DNA of 20,091 bases from a virus: IMG/VR virus record IMGVR_UViG_3300017714_000238, positions 1 through 20,091 of that record; one strand, given 5' to 3'. This document shows, piece by piece, positions 18,933-20,091 of this stretch; position 1 is the stretch's first letter; every line of letters starts with the position of its first letter. The notes under the pieces were generated by a model. It had not been told where the DNA came from, did no database searches, and worked only from the letters and a program-made list of their open reading frames with translations. The translations under genes and the position numbers were made by a program.

Positions 18933-19954
18933 TGACTTTCGGTATAGCACCTTTTGCGGCTACACCTTTTTCTGCACCAGCCGTTGCAGGTGATGATGCT
19001 ACTATTACTTTAACAGGTGTTTCATTAAATATTACTCTTAGCAATTCTTATACAGTACAAAAAACTCACTTTGTAAGTGGTTTTGATTTAACTTCAAATA
19101 CAGGAACATTAACAACTAAACTTGCACCAACTATAGCAAGTAATGCTGTAACTTCAGCAGTAGGTTCAGTTGTTCCATCAGCAGGACACGGTATTGCAGT
19201 AACAGGTAATGCTGTAACTTCAGCAGTAGGTTCAGTAACACCTAAACTAGAACTAGCTACAACAGGTAATGCTATAACTTCGGCGGTAGGAACAGCAACT
19301 GCAACGGGTTCTGCAGTTAAAACAGTTACAGGAACTTCGTCTACCCTATCTACAAATAATGTATCTTTAGTTGGTAATGCCAATGTTGCTGTTACAGGAA
19401 ATAGTTCTACTGTAACTTTAGGTGCAGTTACAGAAAAACTTGCCCTGACTATTGCAGGTAATTCTCTTACTTCTGCAGTCGGTACAGTTTCGTTATCTTC
19501 AGGACACACTATCGCTGTTACAGGAACTTCGTCTACTTTATCTATAGGGACAACAACACAAAAAATCGTTAAAGCTATTACAGGTAATTCTCTTACATCT
19601 GTTGTTGGCACAGTTATACCTTTAACCGGTTCTACTGTTGCTGTATCCGGAGTAAGCGCAAGTTTATCAGTTAATGCTGTATCACCAAAACTTGTTTCAA
19701 TAATTGCAGGGCAGAGTTTAAATACAAGCGTAAATAGTGTTAGTATTACTCTTTCTCCTGTAATACCTGTTACAGGAGAACTTATATCTGTGATAGTAAA
19801 TCCATTATCTGTCTTTACATGGAGTGCCGTTGATGATACAACTATTGGTAGTTCGTGGACCGACGTTTCAACAACAGGAAGCGGAGGGTCTAGTTGGACC
19901 GAAGTTTCAACAACAGGATCTGGGACAATAAACCCAGAACAAAAGGTAGCATAA
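18932..19954 (+). CDS. Repetitive beta-rich fiber-like protein (340 aa)
   Basis: The ATG overlaps the S74 fiber stop as TAATG, so the two are translationally linked. It starts [20 protein letters not shown]. From about residue 60 to 270 it consists of degenerate units of about 20-22 residues such as TGNAVTSAVGSVTPKLE and TGTSSTLSIGTTTQKIV, made almost only of Thr, Ser, Ala, Val, Gly and Asn, as in solenoid or fiber proteins. The C-terminus contains two copies of SSWT(D/E)VSTTGSG. It has no Cys, few Arg and no enzymatic motif. A role as a tail appendage or host-range adhesin follows from its position and composition; membership of a named family is not established. Confidence 0.75.
   Translation: MTFGIAPFAATPFSAPAVAGDDATITLTGVSLNITLSNSYTVQKTHFVSGFDLTSNTGTLTTKLAPTIASNAVTSAVGSVVPSAGHGIAVTGNAVTSAVGSVTPKLELATTGNAITSAVGTATATGSAVKTVTGTSSTLSTNNVSLVGNANVAVTGNSSTVTLGAVTEKLALTIAGNSLTSAVGTVSLSSGHTIAVTGTSSTLSIGTTTQKIVKAITGNSLTSVVGTVIPLTGSTVAVSGVSASLSVNAVSPKLVSIIAGQSLNTSVNSVSITLSPVIPVTGELISVIVNPLSVFTWSAVDDTTIGSSWTDVSTTGSGGSSWTEVSTTGSGTINPEQKVA
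19140..19236 (+). repeat. 31-base exact tandem-type repeat in the fiber-like gene
   Basis: The 31 bases at 19140-19170 recur exactly at 19206-19236 (66 bases apart, 22 codons). A third, diverged copy starts near 19267. Identity at synonymous positions indicates recent unit duplication or conversion. Confidence 0.75.
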
Positions 19955-19955
19955 T

Positions 19956-20091
19956 ATGGCATCAACATATTCAAGTAGATTAAGAACAGAACTTATTGGA
20001 TCAGGAGAACAAGCAAACTCTTGGGGAGATACTACTAACAATAACTTTACTAATATTTTTGACGAAGCAATTTCAGCAGTTTATGATAAAA
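19956..20091 (+). CDS. Tail fiber-type protein, 3' end outside the window
   Basis: The ATG at 19956 is one base after the stop of the repetitive protein, and the frame is open to the right edge (45 codons). The start MASTYSSRLRTELIGSGEQA, followed by NSWGDTTNNNFTNIFDEAIS, is the highly recognisable N-terminus of a phage fiber/structural family, 'MAST-S--L+-EL--TGE-AG-WG-TTN-N'. These proteins are usually long, Gly/Thr/Asn-rich virion proteins. No ribosome site is obvious, so translation probably depends on re-initiation from the preceding gene. Confidence 0.8.
   Translation, partial: MASTYSSRLRTELIGSGEQANSWGDTTNNNFTNIFDEAISAVYDK

Noticed and set aside
17241-19954. Diversity-generating retroelement acting on the fiber genes
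   Set aside because: No reverse transcriptase or template/variable repeat pair is visible; the repeats are internal coding units.
19066-19974. 302-aa frame on the minus strand opposite the repetitive fiber-like gene
   Set aside because: It mirrors the Thr/Val/Ala repeat of the plus-strand gene, has no ribosome site or operon context, and its composition is a by-product of the repeat codons.

Overview
This window looks like the late (structural) half of an AT-rich, tailed dsDNA bacteriophage with podovirus-like morphology. Most proteins resemble families I know from uncultured marine phages and phages of marine Alphaproteobacteria (SAR11/SAR116 type): a portal with a Gln/Met-rich tail, AKGGRVG-type glycine-rich motifs, a phage GroES, and collagen-like fibers ending in a peptidase S74 chaperone. 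Host and habitat are inferred from memory of those families. No tRNA, rRNA, CRISPR array, insertion sequence, integrase, polymerase or terminase small subunit was seen.

Layout. Positions 1-1798 carry at least seven small genes on the minus strand, read leftward in two groups. The distal group (1260 down to 1, running off the left edge) starts at a consensus -35 (TTGACA) whose -10 lies inside a perfect 13-bp palindrome. The proximal group (1798 to 1322) has its own candidate promoter. Four of these genes or gene joints use TAATG or near-zero spacing, and several encode membrane peptides under 60 aa. Positions 1799-2164 are a divergent intergenic region with a perfect DnaA box, ATCTTGT repeats, a GC-rich hairpin island in AT-rich DNA and a poly-A/T tract. 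It is a candidate origin, packaging or genome-end region.

From 2165 to the right edge everything is on the plus strand and tightly packed: terminase large subunit, a GGRVG-motif protein, portal, a large GGRVG-like virion candidate, a one-helix membrane peptide, a holin-like protein, three tiny overlapping ORFs, GroES co-chaperonin, scaffold, a conserved unknown, a head-associated protein and the major capsid protein, followed by a strong terminator. A short cassette follows: candidate promoter, a 5' UTR with pseudoknot potential, an abundant-type structural protein and a second hairpin. Then come a small decoration-like protein, two adaptor-like proteins flanking a fusion of a connector-type module to a HAD phosphatase/nucleotidase domain, a minor structural protein, a collagen-like S74 tail fiber, a repetitive beta-rich fiber-like protein, and the start of another fiber-type protein.

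How they work together: portal, scaffold and capsid protein build the procapsid, probably aided by GroES with host GroEL. The terminase packages DNA. The adaptor-like proteins close the head and attach the short tail, the fiber genes provide host recognition, and the holin-like protein would take part in lysis. The most unusual items are the HAD domain fused to a virion connector protein (15079-16074) and the pseudoknot-capable leader at 13468-13524.
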